NCBI GenBank assembly: GCA_963693285.1
Contig: OY848928.1
Coordinates: forward strand, 2,914,501 to 2,978,500
From: Xestospongia muta
Taxonomy: Eukaryota > Porifera > Demospongiae > Haplosclerida > Petrosiidae
Direction of reading: 5' to 3'
DNA: 64,000 nucleotides
Shown: piece by piece, positions 1-12,850 of the stretch
Layout of the letters: each line of letters begins with the position of its first letter
How positions within the stretch are numbered: position 1 is the first letter of the stretch
Notes under the pieces: generated by a model
What the model was told of the DNA's origin: nothing
What the model saw: only the letters and a program-made list of their open reading frames with translations
Databases searched by the model: none
Made by a program: the position numbers and the translations under genes

Positions 1-204
1 AGTTAAAAATTAGTTATTATACAACTTTATAGGCTGTGTTTGCAATCCTGACAATAAATACAATAATTCAATGATCAATTAATACTGTACCCTATACCAT
101 AAATCTTGGAACCTAACTACATTAGTTTCACATTAAAGTATATGGCTTTTTATTTAGAGATATTTTAACATTATTAATTATAATAAGATATATTTTTTCA
201 ATAG

Positions 205-1938
205 GTTAGACAAAAGAAGCCTAAAAAAGGTAAAATATTCAAAAAATAAATCTGATGTGACATATCAGAATCATATATATTTCACATAGCCATAGTTATT
301 GTTATTATGTCTTTTCAATTCTATTCTACATTTTTGTATTACATCTAGGTTAACATTAATACATATGTTATATTTTTCAAATAATGTTGTTATTATAGGT
401 CAATCTGCTTCAATTGCCAGACGTTTAAAATCACAACGACCTAGATACAAAAGATCACAACACAGTAACTTATAAGTGATTAAATACTATGTCAATATAT
501 GCAACATGTGTAACAAGACAGATATGTTGAATTCCTAAGTGACATTTACTGCACTATTTCAACACAAGTTGTTGTTAAATTAATCATGTAGTTAACTTTA
601 TTTGGTTTGGTTGCATGACATAGATTTTAAAACTTTATTTTATTTAGCTATTCTGGAAGATGTTAGTGATGAGGAGGAAATTGAAGATATGCACAGTCAT
701 GATCTGAGTACAGGTACGTACGTATACATAGCTATGTATCTGTTTATTATGAACTTATAGTCATGGCATTACAACTAATAAAAACCTTGATTTAGATAAT
801 TGTTATTGATGTTTATCAATAATTTTGTATAACCTCACAAAATAGAAAGATTCTGATTCTATATAATAATTGTTCAATAACTTATGAACTTTCTAGGCCA
901 TGTGATTTGTAAATCAACTGGCTCGCATCTTTAATTTTAATGTTAACATAGTGTTTTCATCTTGTTTTTATTCCGTAACTCTTTTAATGACAGTTATCAT
1001 GTCATGCACCACACATACTATATTTCCTCAAAAAATACCTCCCATGCCTTCTTATGTTTATTAAAATTAAAGAAGCCATGAAAGTAACTGCAAAGAATTT
1101 TCTTCATTTAAAGTTTTCATTGTTTACTGATTAATAGAATCTTGTCTTAGAAAATGTCATGATGTCTTACATCAAAATAAACACTGGCCTTGAATAATAG
1201 CCTCCCTCAGGTGGATCATAAAAACATAGTATTCACAGCTGCTATTTAAGAAAGTATAGTACTATGAAGTTGTCACCATAATATAGTTTTAGATATTGTA
1301 CATACCTTTGATGTCTCATAATGAGGTGACATGATCATGTCTATTATTTGAAAGTGTCTATAGTTGTATATAATAATTATTATTGCATTTGTATTTTTAC
1401 CTTAATTTTCCATCTTATAACCTTGTTACTTAATAACTATTAATAAAATAGTTCAAATTACTATATACTATTGATATATACCTTTAGTACCATATCTATA
1501 ATTATGTTACTAGACCTTTCTATCAGTGGATCCAGATAGTAGGGACATTTTGTAAGGACTTTATAGAAGTTGTTAATTTCTGAAAACAATAATATATGAG
1601 ACTCATTTTAATCAGTCATTAGCAATGAACTATTGTTTTTTCTAGATATTTTAAAAGAAAGTCCCAATCACAAGGAAGCACTTTCACTGTTGGAAGGTAT
1701 TAGTGTTAAATGGGAAGAGATTGGTTCTGCCCTCAACATTTCACAAAATGAGTTAGATGGCCTACACCATGATCACAGGAGTATAATAATGAAGCTTTCA
1801 CAAGTATTAAATCTGTGGATAAATTCTGAATCATCACCAGTTTCCTGGGAGACATTGATTTCTGCCATTGAGGGGCCTATTGTTAAAAACAAAAAGAAGG
1901 CTAAGAAGATACGTGATTACCTCTATAGTCAATATTAA
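205..1938 (+). CDS. Death-domain protein, 3' exons (5' end outside window)
   Basis: Four exons are joined by GT-AG borders with matching phases: 205-229, 399-464, 648-713 and 1646-1938 (stop TAA). The first two encode a lysine/arginine-rich stretch, the third a short acidic stretch, and the last a roughly 90-residue Death domain (LLEGISVKWEEIG, then LWINSESSPVSWETLISAI). A basic stretch followed by a cytoplasmic-looking linker and a C-terminal Death domain is what a receptor tail just inside a membrane would look like. No membrane segment is visible because upstream exons lie outside the window, so receptor status is inference. Death domains form homotypic complexes in apoptotic and inflammatory signalling. 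The exons look intact. Confidence 0.75.
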
Positions 1939-2451
1939 CATTACAAGTGGTATATGTGTTACCATATGATTACATTCTGTGCTTACACAAAAACTGAAAA
2001 CATTTTTTGTCATGTCATGCTACTTATATTTTATTATGACACATGCTAATACCTTGCTGCTATTTGTTTGTAAATATTTATGCCAAAACATTACATGTGA
2101 ATATGATATTACTCTATTCCAATAGAGGCATGGTCTAGAGGCTCGAATTCAGGTTGGGCTATAGCCACAGGCATTCAATGAAAGGAAGGAAATTTATTAA
2201 ATAGATGTAGCACATGATCTTCACTTTTGTCTTGTGTTTGAAAAGTTCAAAACCAACATCTCAGTTTCAATGTCTCTACCATCAGATGAGCTCTAATGTT
2301 TCCCATCTCTCATTAGTACTAGGCCACCAACAGATATATTGTAATAGACAATGGTTTAGGATGGTATATCTGGTGTTTTGATCCTAACCAACTTCTCTTA
2401 ACATGATTCCTTCACCTCTCTTACAATTTTTCTCTGCAACGCTGCAATAAA

Positions 2452-3129
2452 GCTGGTAAAATTGCTGAAGATAATCAAGAAATCCAAATGTTAGCTTGTT
2501 ATTGCAATGTATGGACAAATGCCATTTATTGGGAGAGGGAGAAAGACAAAGTTATTGTTGAAGTAACAGAAAACTATCATTGTGTTACAATAGTTACATC
2601 AATAGATATTGTCATGAAAAGCTGCATATTTTTCAATATTGCTATTGAGAGCATATTAAAGTTGGGTGAGATGCACTTATTAAAATGTGAGGAATACCTC
2701 ATTGCTCCTAGCAATGTAGCAAAAGCTCGAACAAATTGTGGGAGGTAATTATCCCATTCTTTGTATTACTCCTTCAGTGACAAAAGGACTTTTCAATGCT
2801 GAAATTTCATTTCGAGAGGACCATTTTCAATTTAAAATAGATGTTCTTATGAATAGACGTTCTTATTTCACATCCTCACTTTTATCATCAAGTCACTTGT
2901 CAATCAAGGATCGTTGCACTCAACTCAATGTGTTTGCTGGACATAATCCTTTGGTAAGTATAAATTAAATTGAATATGTAAATCTTATGGCAATCATCAT
3001 ACTTGTACCACATTAATTTTATACTATATCACACTTACACCACTCTGTACTGTATCATAATTCATTCTGTTATAGAGCCTTTCTTATCCTCCATTAAATG
3101 AATATGAAATAGAAACTATATCTGATTGA
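2452..3129 (+). pseudogene. Unrecognised gene tail, copy 1
   Basis: The reading frame is open from about 2452 (AGKIAEDNQEIQMLACYC) to a stop near 2748. It resumes in another frame to a splice donor after 2953, then a terminal exon at 3076-3129 (SLSYPPLNEYEIETISD, stop TGA). The frame break coincides with a deletion of about 60 bases relative to copy 2. The protein has recognisable features such as ITPSVTxxLFNAE and QLNVFAGHNPL, but I do not know the family. Having a properly spliced final exon argues that this was the C-terminus of a host gene and not a simple repeat. Confidence 0.5.
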
Positions 3130-3410
3130 CTCATCTTAACAGGTCAGTGTATAGTGTTAGTGGCTCATTATTGGTCATAGCCATCTTTTTGGGATGTATT
3201 GTAAATACAGTGTGCTATGTAGTAAGACAAACCTGAGGATTGTTATGTCACAGCATATGTTATATGTGTAATACAGTATGATGCAGGTTGGGCTATAGTA
3301 TGTCTGGTGTCCTGATCCTAACTAATTTCTCTCAACACAATTCCTTCATTTTCACCTTTTTTACAATTTTTGTCTGCAACTCTGCAATAAAGCTGGTAAA
3401 TTGCTGAAGA

Positions 3411-4133
3411 TAATCAAGTAATCCAAATGTTAACTTGTTGTACAATGTATGGACAAATGGCATTTATTGGGAGAGGAAGAAAATCAAATTTATTGTTGAA
3501 GTAACAGAAAACTATCATTGTGTTACAATAGTTACATCAATAGATAATGTCATGAAAAGCCGTGAATTTTTTTAATAATGCTATTAAGAGCATATTAAAG
3601 TTGGGTGATATGCACTCATTTAAATGTCAGAAATAACCTCGTTGGTCCTACCAATGTAGCAAAAGCTCGATCAGTGAGTGCAAAATGCAATGTTAGTGAT
3701 AACAATGACACCAATAATGTGGATATTGAACAAATTGTAGGAGCTAATGATCCCTTTCATTGCATTACTCCTTCAGTGACAGAAGCACTTTTCAATGCTG
3801 AGATGCCACTTCAAGAGGACCATTTTCAACATATAGTGAATAGATGTTCTTATTTCACATCCTCACTTTTATCATCAAGTCACTTGTCAATTGAGAATCA
3901 TTGCAATCAACTCAATGTGTTTGCTGGACATAATCCTTTGGTAAGTATAAATTAGTTTGAATATATATGTACAAGAAATTTTATGACAATTTGTCATACA
4001 TCATACTTGTACCACATTAATTTTATACTATATCACGCTTACACCACTCTGTACTGAATCATAATTCATTCTGTTATAGAACCTTTCTTATCCTCCATTA
4101 AATGAATATGAAATAGAAACTATATCTGATTGA
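3411..4133 (+). pseudogene. Unrecognised gene tail, copy 2
   Basis: This is the second tandem unit. The 5' part (about 3411-3600) is frameshifted and contains stops. From 3605 the frame is open (NVAKARSVSAKCN, then ITPSVTEALFNAEMPLQEDH) to a donor after 3940. A terminal exon follows at 4080-4133 (NLSYPPLNEYEIETISD, TGA). It keeps an Asn/Asp-rich linker (NDTNNVDIEQ) lost in copy 1. Its 5' half is broken, so it is probably not functional. Function unknown. Confidence 0.5.
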
Positions 4134-4288
4134 CTCATCTTAACAGGTCAGTGTATAGTGTTAGTGGCTCATGATTATTGGTTATAGCCAACATTTTGGG
4201 ATGTATTGCAAATAGTGTGCTATGTAGTAATACAAACCTGAGGATTATTATGTCACAGCATATGCTATATGTGTAATACAGTATGATG

Positions 4289-6290
4289 TAGGATGGGTTA
4301 TAACATGGTTATGGCTTGATACCATGGGAAGTTAAAATGATGTCTCAGTCAGTATTTACTAATGTCAATGTTTTATCTGGATATGAATGACACTTAATCA
4401 AGCCTGAGCACATGTAATCAACACTTTGAACTTCAGTCTAATATCATCGATATAGCATTGTTCACATCATCAATTCTACAATTTATACAAGTTTTAATAA
4501 AGACTATTTAAGAAACTTATCAAAGTTATTTTCCTAAGAGACAGAAGCAGATTTGAAAGTAGTGAAGATTTTCCACTACTACAACAAGATGATTCATTTC
4601 AATATAAAGAATTGGAGCCACACAATTGAGAGTGAGCTAATTAAGGATATAAAATTTTATTAATTGTTGCACATTGTACATGTATGATTAATTATAAATA
4701 CTCTTTTTCGAGCAAATGTATTAATTAATATTATTATAATAATCACCAATTATTTTCCTAGTTAACTGAAAATTAATAGTATCTTTTTTTAATTGTGGTG
4801 CTCACTTATATTATAACATTTTAATTAATTACATGTTTGTTATAATTAAAGCACACATCTTATTATGGTTAATGGTTTAGGTCAAATGAATGATGTCTGA
4901 TCATAACAAGCATTAAACAAATAATGAATTCCTAATGTACAAAGCAACATAGTAAAATTACTTGCAATTATGTCAAAAAACTGTCAGCAGGTTTGTTGTT
5001 TATGAAATACTATCAGTGACTAAAGTAATATTGTACATGCTTACTATTTTATGGTACTATATTTAATTGTTACTTTGTTATCAGTTGATAAGCATTTATA
5101 TTACAATACCCTCATTGACAGTTAGAACCCTAACAATTATAGCATAACTGTATCATAATGTATATAACTGCTCATCATTCGATGAATGTTGTTAGTGGTC
5201 ATGGATCATATTAGTACATATTGGATTATAACACAGGATTGATGCCTCTATTTATGTTAAAACAACACAACTAAAGATATAGAGTAATTAAGAGTAAATA
5301 ACAAGAAAGTTATATAGATTTCTCTTTTTATAGTTACATATATACTCTTACTAGTAGTGTAGTTAAAGTATGAGTGTTTGCTACATTATATATACTTTAG
5401 AACTATGACATTTAAACAATGCTTGACAAATCTTAATTTGGCAATATTGTTAGACAGTTTTATAAATTGTAGTAATTGAACATCAGAAGAGGCAGATTGT
5501 ATTTTAAACACATAAATAATTTTTGATAATGATGCATGTCTTTTGTAACCAATGTATGCAATCTATATATGTTGTTTGGACAAGAAAGTAAACATTTATT
5601 TATCAAATATTAAACTTATATTTAAATTTTTAAAAAGGGCACTTGTTACATTCATAAGTGAAACAATTATTGTAGTTGTAACTATTATAAGAAAAGCTTG
5701 AAAAAACAGAATAGTGTTCATCAATAATAATCAATAATGTTAATGTTCATCTATATACATAATGTATATAGTAACAGTAATGCAGGGCTCCCTTGTAGAC
5801 ATAGTATCTGACAACTTAATATTCACACATAGTTGAAACAAAGGTTATTATTAGAGGTATATAGGTATTTACAAGTTAATAAAAATGTCAAACAGGTTAT
5901 TAAAATTTATTGAATTGTCTTAAAATAGGAACTACAGCTATAGGAAATGTGTTAGAACAATGAAACTAAAACTTTAATTTCAATACTTTTCTAGAGACAT
6001 ATAAACTTCAATGGTAGCACATAAAAAGCTGTATTACAATATTGTAATATTATAGATTGATATAGACATTCACAAAAAATTCAGTAGAAATACTTTTTAT
6101 TGGAAACAATAGTTATAAAAATAATAAAGATTGATAAGACAAAGTTGAATATTATCTATTAGTTTTAATGACAAAGACAACATGTTTTTTGGGTTAGGTC
6201 TTTCTGATCAAGTAACCTAACCACTGTACTGATAACTACTACATCTGTGAGAAAGGGAAGGTCTAATCTACTCCTCTGTCTCTTATGAAT
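4289..6290. other. AT-rich intergenic DNA
   Basis: No coding exon or element is recognised. The last 120 bases (about 6167-6290) match 14280-14412, and so belong to the duplicated promoter side of the two collagen copies. Confidence 0.5.
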
Positions 6291-6386
6291 AGAACAATGC
6301 ACTACAGCTGCTATACAAGGTAATCATATCATATTAAAAGCATTCAATTTCAATTAATTTATTATAGAAACGAGTTGAGATAAGAG

Positions 6387-7121
6387 ATGTATCTCTCCTA
6401 CACTAAATGTCACTACCAACACACCTTATATTCAAATAAGACAAAAAGTGATGATCATTATGGCATACAAGGTCCTCCTGGACTAGCTGGTACACCTGGA
6501 AGAGATGGTACCAATGGTAAAGATGGTACTAAAGGGAACAAAGGAGAACCTGGACCACAAGGACCTCCAGGACCAAGAAAAGTAGTCTTTACTAGATGGG
6601 GACGTACCACCTGTCCTACAACCAATGATAGAGAATTACTCTACAAATGGAAAGCTGCTGGTAGTTCATGGGACCAAACTGGAGGTGGAGCTAACTACAT
6701 TTGTCTACCTGGTGAACCTGAGTTTCTATCCTATACACCTGGCATATCTGATGCTCAGTCCTACATATATGGATCAGAGTACGAAACTTACTATGGTCCC
6801 TTCGCTGCACTTAATGATCACAATGTCCCCTGTGTTGTATGTTATGTTTCGACTGAAGTATCATATCTAATGATACCAGCAAAGATTACATGTCCCAAAA
6901 CATGGACCACAGAATATCAAGGTTACCTCATGGATGAGAGATTCAGCCACAAATGTAATGTAGTCTATGAGTGTGTTGATAAAGATGCTGAATCTATTCC
7001 TGGAAGTGTTACTAATACTAATTGTGCTTTGATCTACCATGTTCAAGCTCAATGTACTGGTCTCCTCTGTCCTCTATATGACAAAGAGAAAGAACTAGCC
7101 TGTGTGGTATGTACCAAGTGA
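6387..7121 (+). CDS. Short-chain collagen (C4-like)
   Basis: The open body has 244 residues. Residues about 28-62 are Gly-X-Y repeats (GPPGLAGTPGRDG ... GPQGPPGP). They are followed by the conserved C-terminal domain of sponge/cnidarian short-chain collagens: RWGRTTCP, GGGANYICLP, PCVVCYV, MIPAKITCP, YECVDKDAESIPG and a final LACVVCTK. These proteins are secreted matrix components; the C-terminal domain is cysteine-rich. The problem is the 5' end. A degenerate signal-peptide exon lies at about 6270-6339 with an in-frame TGA. All frames after the acceptor at 6368 contain a stop before ATG 6387. The gene may therefore start without a signal peptide, use another exon, or be recently dead. A broken paralog lies at 14.7-15.4 kb. 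Confidence 0.75.
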   Translation: MYLSYTKCHYQHTLYSNKTKSDDHYGIQGPPGLAGTPGRDGTNGKDGTKGNKGEPGPQGPPGPRKVVFTRWGRTTCPTTNDRELLYKWKAAGSSWDQTGGGANYICLPGEPEFLSYTPGISDAQSYIYGSEYETYYGPFAALNDHNVPCVVCYVSTEVSYLMIPAKITCPKTWTTEYQGYLMDERFSHKCNVVYECVDKDAESIPGSVTNTNCALIYHVQAQCTGLLCPLYDKEKELACVVCTK

Positions 7122-8103
7122 ATAAAACTATTTTCTAAATTGTTTGACTATGATTTTAATTTAAGCAATTAATACTTAATGATATATTCTATATACAAAT
7201 TTACATTTGTTATAAAAGCTGTCATGTTAAGTATATAATGGACAGTCTAAGAAATGAAAATCACATTTGTCATTAAATCTAGCCTATCATTGTGTGAAGC
7301 AAACACTACATATTATATATATGATTCCTAGTAAAATTATTGAACATATATTTAGCAACTTTGTTCAAAATGTCAAACCTGTACTTGTTATCAGAACTAT
7401 AAAAATGTACTTTAGAGCTATACTTTAAGACAGCTCAGCCAACAGACTATCTTTTTGAGTATTAATATCATAAATTAATTAATAGTCTCTAGTCTTTATA
7501 CCCAGACTCACATGCTTACCCACTTAATTATGTGAGAAAGAGCTTTCTTTGCATTAAATTAGAGAATGTCTGAGTAAAAACTATAGCTTCTCAATTTTTA
7601 TCTTGTTACTACTTAAATAAGTCAACCACATCTCAAGGATAAAGTAAACTTTAGCATATGCAGCATAATTTATGTGTACCTAGCTTCTAACTTAGCCCTT
7701 GAAGTTATTCAACTTCACATTGTTCTAGATGTCTTATACATATCTTTTAGTTGTTTTAAAAATATCTGCTTTTTTATTTCTTCAAGTTTACTTCATTGCT
7801 AACATCAAGTAAATATTCTTGCTGCAAACATAACTGACCATGTTTTTTGGACACCTGTGGTTCCAGGCTCCAGTAAAGAAATTATTGCATTCCTAAGTGT
7901 GACCAAATCCATATATAAACTAAGGTGAGATTTTGTTTTTCAGTATATTCGCCTTGTGCTAAGGTACTTGGCAATAAGTCAGGTTTTAAAATGAAAATAG
8001 TGCCATGTTACCAATGTCAAATGAAAACAGTGGTAGTTAGCTCTTACAGTATTGTTAATTAAGTTTGCTGCACATGGGTGCAAAGTGAGGTTACTGTAGT
8101 CTG
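7122..8103. other. Intergenic DNA with one inverted repeat
   Basis: No gene is seen. About 7490-7640 is repeated in inverted orientation at 15583-15705, with a gap of roughly 38 bp. This is consistent with the region between the collagen copies having been rearranged. Confidence 0.5.
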
Positions 8104-8104
8104 T

Positions 8105-8143
<39 letters not shown>
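8104..8143. repeat. (TG)n microsatellite
   Basis: An uninterrupted TG dinucleotide run of about 18 units. Confidence 0.95.
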
Positions 8144-8144
<1 letters not shown>

Positions 8145-8300
8145 ACTGCCTGTTACCAAGGATTGTTTTTGAACTACTAGAGTCACATAAAAACAGTGGT
8201 AGTTAAGTCTAACAGTAGTGTTAATATTACTGTAGTCATTATAATTATATTATCAATGTAATATATCCTTTTACTAATAGTTAACTAGTATGTACTTACA

Positions 8301-8395
8301 ATAATGAAATCTTTCATTCAATCTTTTTGTTCTTGTTCTTCATATAATGAAAACACAGCTCCAGCAATAATAAGACAATGGACATTATTTTCATG
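8301..8395 (-). pseudogene. Partial duplicate of an NCKAP1-like exon
   Basis: Read on the minus strand, this matches the 3' half of the exon at 10689-10798 (AAAGATTGAATGAAAGATTTC... before a gtaag donor), including the flanking intron bases ttaactagta. It lies about 2.4 kb away from the main locus and is not open in the same frame. It is taken as an exon duplication left by local rearrangement. Confidence 0.5.
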
Positions 8396-8773
8396 ACCTA
8401 CATTATGTAAAATACTGGTTCTCATTAAATTGACAGGAACAATAACATTATTATCCATACACTAGTGCATGAAATATATTGTATTGATAGCAGGGAGAAT
8501 GTACCTTTAAAATTGGTAGAAATTGTAATCCTCCTTTCAAAGCTAATTCAGGTAAGTACACACTCACAAATATTAGAAAGAGAAATCAGATTTGTTTGTC
8601 ATCTATAGAGGTCAATTAGTACTATCTACTTCTTCTCTCTATCTTACCACAATGAACTTTTAAATAGAAGTGGATCAACATCACACAGTCACACTCAATA
8701 CCAGTAGTAGTGGTCATAGGACCAACAACCTATACATGTACATGTAATATATGTTATTGAACATGTAACATAC

Positions 8774-8861
8774 CCTGGAGTCTTTATCACTGAGATTAGA
8801 TTTAAGTCCAATGTAAAGGAAACCATGAAGGGTATCTTCCTCTCGAGGTCTACTTTCAATG
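8774..8861 (-). other. Exon-like segment, unassigned
   Basis: On the minus strand an acceptor (aataaag) and a donor (gtatgt) bracket 88 open bases, encoding in one frame SIESRPREEDTLHGFLY. It lies in the right direction and order to be a downstream exon of the NCKAP1 relic. The resemblance to the NCKAP1 C-terminal region (SIEDRLKEF) is too short to be decisive. Confidence 0.25.
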
Positions 8862-8984
8862 CTTTATTACATCTCTGCCCTAGCATACATTACTCCTTTA
8901 AAAGTTGTCATTTTATTAGTACATAATAACGAGCTGTTATTTAGTTCATATTGTAAGTGTACTGACTTTGAACATATATATATG

Positions 8985-9501
8985 TACATGTATATGTGAT
9001 GAACATATACTTACCACATAATTGAGAGATCAGATGAACTAATCAATGTTTCCTCAAAGTTGTCAATACATCAAGTATGAACAGATACCATATTCATAGT
9101 CCAGACTAACTGACAATTAGTTTGTTTCCATAACATACACAATATCATATCATAGATCACTTTATAGGACATGTACTGTAGGTCATCTGATCTCTCATGA
9201 TGTAGGGACTACATCTAGATTGGTTTAGACTACTACATGTACTAACCAGTGTCTATAAAGTGTCATTAAATAAGTACATGATCTATAAAGTGATCTATGA
9301 TATGATACTGTGTAGGTTATGGGAACAAACTAATTGTCAGTTAGTCTGGACTATAAATATGGTATCTGTTCATACTTGATATATTGATAGCTTTGAGGAA
9401 ACATTGATTAGTTCATCTGATCTCTCAATTATGTGGTAAGTATATGTTCATCACATATACATGTACATATACATTAATATTACTAAATTATGTACATTAA
9501 G
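8985..9501. mobile_element. Palindromic MITE (foldback element)
   Basis: The left arm (tgtacatgtatatgtgatg ... gagagatcagatgaactaatc ... ccagactaactgacaattag) reappears as its reverse complement at the right end. Each arm is about 210 bp, around a short divergent centre. No transposase is encoded. Arms this long suggest a non-autonomous foldback or MITE. Each arm contains the splice-donor-like string acttaccaca. A single half copy lies at 12042-12345. Confidence 0.75.
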
Positions 9502-10337
9502 AATATCTATTGGATTTCATTCTTTTACTTGTAGTTTTTTTCTTTGTCAAGTAGAAACATTTGAAAATTAGAAATTTGGACATTGTCTAAAATATTCTCA
9601 TTAACAAAAATATCATATTCATAGTCCATGTTTTGATCTGTTGTATAATTTGTATATCAAATAAAACACTGATCCTGACTAGAATTAATACTATAGTACC
9701 AGTGATTTGAATGGAGAACAACAGTGTTTTTTATTATCCCAATTTCCATGTTATAGGGGTGTGGTTTTGTATACTATTTAAATATTATTCCAAAAAATTA
9801 TGAATTCAAAAAATGATTGAATACACACACAAACTAATTACACAGTTCATATACATATTATAGTATTCTACAGTAATAATCTATAATATTAACTAGTTAA
9901 AATACTACACACTAAGTTATCACTAAAACTATAATAAGATTTAGTTAGACAATCTACTGAACTAAAATTATGTCTCCATATCAACTTCTTCATCCTTCTT
10001 CTTAGATATCTATTAAAGATATAAACAATACACATATTAAATATGTTATAAATTATATAATAATATACTATAATACTCAATAACATTGGATGATAATATT
10101 ACTACTTAAATTTGTAGTAAAATAATTGTCAATGACAACTTTATCTTCAATGAGTATCATATATGACAATGGAATTATTAATTACAAAGTTGTCTTTGAA
10201 AGGATAAAAAGTTTATTTCGAATGTTCTAGTTAGATAGTAACTCTTTAGCCTAGTTTTAACTATAACAGTCATACTATGACTATATGTAATGATAAAGTA
10301 CTTATTATTATATTATGTCCACAATATATATACTTAC
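9502..10337. other. Intronic or intergenic AT-rich DNA
   Basis: No coding segment is recognised. It lies between the MITE and the last assigned exon of the minus-strand NCKAP1 relic. Confidence 0.4.
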
Positions 10338-12041
10338 AACAGGTCTCCTGTATACTGAGTTATAACCATCTCTATAAGTAGACAATATGGAAACATGACT
10401 ACAACAAATCACGTGTCAGAGAAAGAGATTCTGTAACAAACTAAATTAAAGAACAATGTAACATATGTTAATCTATTACACTTACTAAATCCATTAGAAC
10501 ATAATATGGCTTCTATAGTTTTGGGAACATTTTTAATGATCAATTTCTTTGGCAAGTGTCATGATACAAGATGAAGTCAACTAGGAGTTAAATAACTTAT
10601 AAGTACAATGTGTATAATGAACTCATTACTAATTTATTATCAATGTACTATATTATGTTACTATAATGGTTAACTAGTATATACTTACAAATAATGAAAT
10701 CTTTCATTCCATCTTTTTGTGTTTTTTGTCCAAAGAATACAAACACAGTTAACAAAAGCCACTCTATTATTTCTGAACAAGTTCCACCTAGATAGACCCT
10801 CTTTAACATAACATTATTATAACTACAAGATAAATACAATATTTATATGATAATCACATAATCATTAATAGTCCAGGTGATATACAGTCTAATACATATA
10901 CTTACCAGGTGGTATAAGTATTAGCAATAGTAGCCTCTCTTTTAATGTTTAATAGAGTTTCTTGTAAGAGAGCTGATGCCAGAACTTGAGTCATATCAAC
11001 TATAGTAAATACAAGACAATATCACTTACATACATGTAGTATACTAGAGTACTAGTGACTGTATATATACTCATAGTACATAGTATATTGTGATATTATA
11101 TCACTACACTATATACTGACTATACTATTCTATGTTGTTATATTAGTTCTCTTACCATACAATTCCAGACTTATCAATGTAGATACATAGGATTGAATAT
11201 GTAACAGAACTACTGAGGATCTTGCTATCTCTTGAGTCTCAGAATTATAGTTCATCATAACTACAACATTTCTAATAATAACAGCAAACAACAAGTAACA
11301 CTAAACATTGTGTCATGTATGACTTACCTTATAAAGAGATATCCTGATGTGAGAGAAGATATTCCCTTGGTATGATCCCAGGCAGATATGGATGGAAAGG
11401 CAGTCACTGTATGACACAAGTTAACTAATCTTGTCAGAGCAGCTTCAGAACTACACCACAGATCAAGTACATGTACATAAAACTGTACCATACAATATAT
11501 CATGGTCTTTGTTCACAAACTCTACAATACCTCTCCTGTCTGGATAAACTTCTTTCAATTATGGTGGTACTTTAAGTTTTCCTTTAATCTTTGTCTTAGT
11601 TGGATGTTGAGCAACATAATGACCTGCTCTATGAGATACATATAACTATAATAAAGTAAATATGTAGGACAATGTAAACTGGTAAATAATATAATGCTAT
11701 ATGTATAGATATTAAACTGTTCAGTATTAGACACTACAATATAACAATGTATTACTAACCACTTCATCTCTCTTGTTATGATCAGAATACAACTGTTCCA
11801 TAACAGTCTTTATTTCACTAGTAATCTATTCCAGAAATCCATTAATAGAATTCACAGCTTTTTTATTAATTTGAGTTAACTATTAGATATGTAAAGAACT
11901 AGTCAACAACAGACATTAATGAATTGAACTACATAATATATATTTACTAGTTAATTAGACAGTGTCCAAATTTTTGTTCCAGTTGACAACAGAAGAAACT
12001 ACAAATAAAAGAAAAAAACACAATAAATATTTTATTAGTAA

Positions 12042-12345
12042 TTCTTAATGTACATAATTTAGTAATATTAATGTATATGTACATGTATATGTGATGAACA
12101 CATACTTACCACATAAATGAGAGATCAGATGAACTAATCAATGTTTCCTCAAAGTTGTCAATATATCAAGTATGAACAGATACCACATTTATAGTCCAGA
12201 CTAACTGATAATTAGCTTGTTCCCATAACCTACAAAGTGTCATGTCATAGATCACTTTATAGATCATGTACTTACTTTAATGGAGCTTTATAGACACTGG
12301 TTAGTATTTATAGTAGTCTAAACCAATCTAGACATAGTGTCCCTC
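12042..12345. mobile_element. Single arm of the palindromic MITE
   Basis: It matches one half of the 8985-9501 element, including the flank aattcttaatgtacataattt found inverted at 9480-9501. It then runs through the centre (tagacactggttagtatttatag). It inserted in, or replaced, the region where NCKAP1-like exons are missing. Confidence 0.7.
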
Positions 12346-12389
12346 AAAGTCATACTCTATACAATAATATGTAATTTAAACCAAAGTTT

Positions 12390-12850
12390 AAATGTTGTTA
12401 ATGGGGATGGATCCAGGCCATAGCACACATGTGCAGTTTAGATAAGAACACATGCCTTGCTCGCTAGGCAAGCTAACAGATTTAACCACCCTCCATGCAC
12501 AGTATGGTATAGTTTGGTCCATTTTAACTTCTATCTGAGTTCAGATGTGACAGAGGATCTGGGCAATGGGTTGAGCATGCACTCACTCCATCCAGTCGTA
12601 TCACCCAAGGACATGCCTCATTTCAGAATTTATAAGTGATTGGGGCTACCATGATTCATTTAGGGATCATTTAGCTTGATTAACCCCCTAAAAGTAGAGT
12701 CATACACTTTAATGATTTAATGCGGCCAGCCTGAATCCTCCTCTTCCCATAATATACTGTTCTGAAAAGTAGGGAGGCAACAACAGAATATTCCTAACGT
12801 TTAAAGGAGGGTTCAAAATGTAGCATCAAAAAGCTAGACCAAACTATTAT
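12390..12850. other. GC-richer insertion of unknown type
   Basis: Base composition differs visibly from the flanks (gatggatccaggccatagca, catccagtcgtatcaccca, gcggccagcctgaatcctcc). It holds no convincing exon. It interrupts the NCKAP1 relic and is probably a transposon remnant, but no terminal repeats were found by eye. Confidence 0.35.

Larger units (their letters stand above)
2149..4288. repeat. Tandem duplication of a gene tail, two units
   Basis: The sequence caggttgggctatag marks a unit start at 2149 and 3282, and a diverged form occurs at about 4289. This gives units of about 1133 and 1007 bp. The units share coding sequence, the intron, the terminal exon and about 150 bp of downstream DNA. 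Unit 1 has about 190 extra bases near its start. Unit 2 keeps about 60 coding bases that unit 1 has lost. Confidence 0.8.

Noticed and set aside
2128..2160. tRNA-derived SINE head (ctagaggctcgaattcagg resembles a B box)
   Set aside because: No clear A box, no tRNA fold and no repeated body could be shown by eye.
6625..7052. Two short frames overlapping the collagen gene
   Set aside because: They are alternate-frame and antisense shadows of the conserved C-terminal collagen domain.
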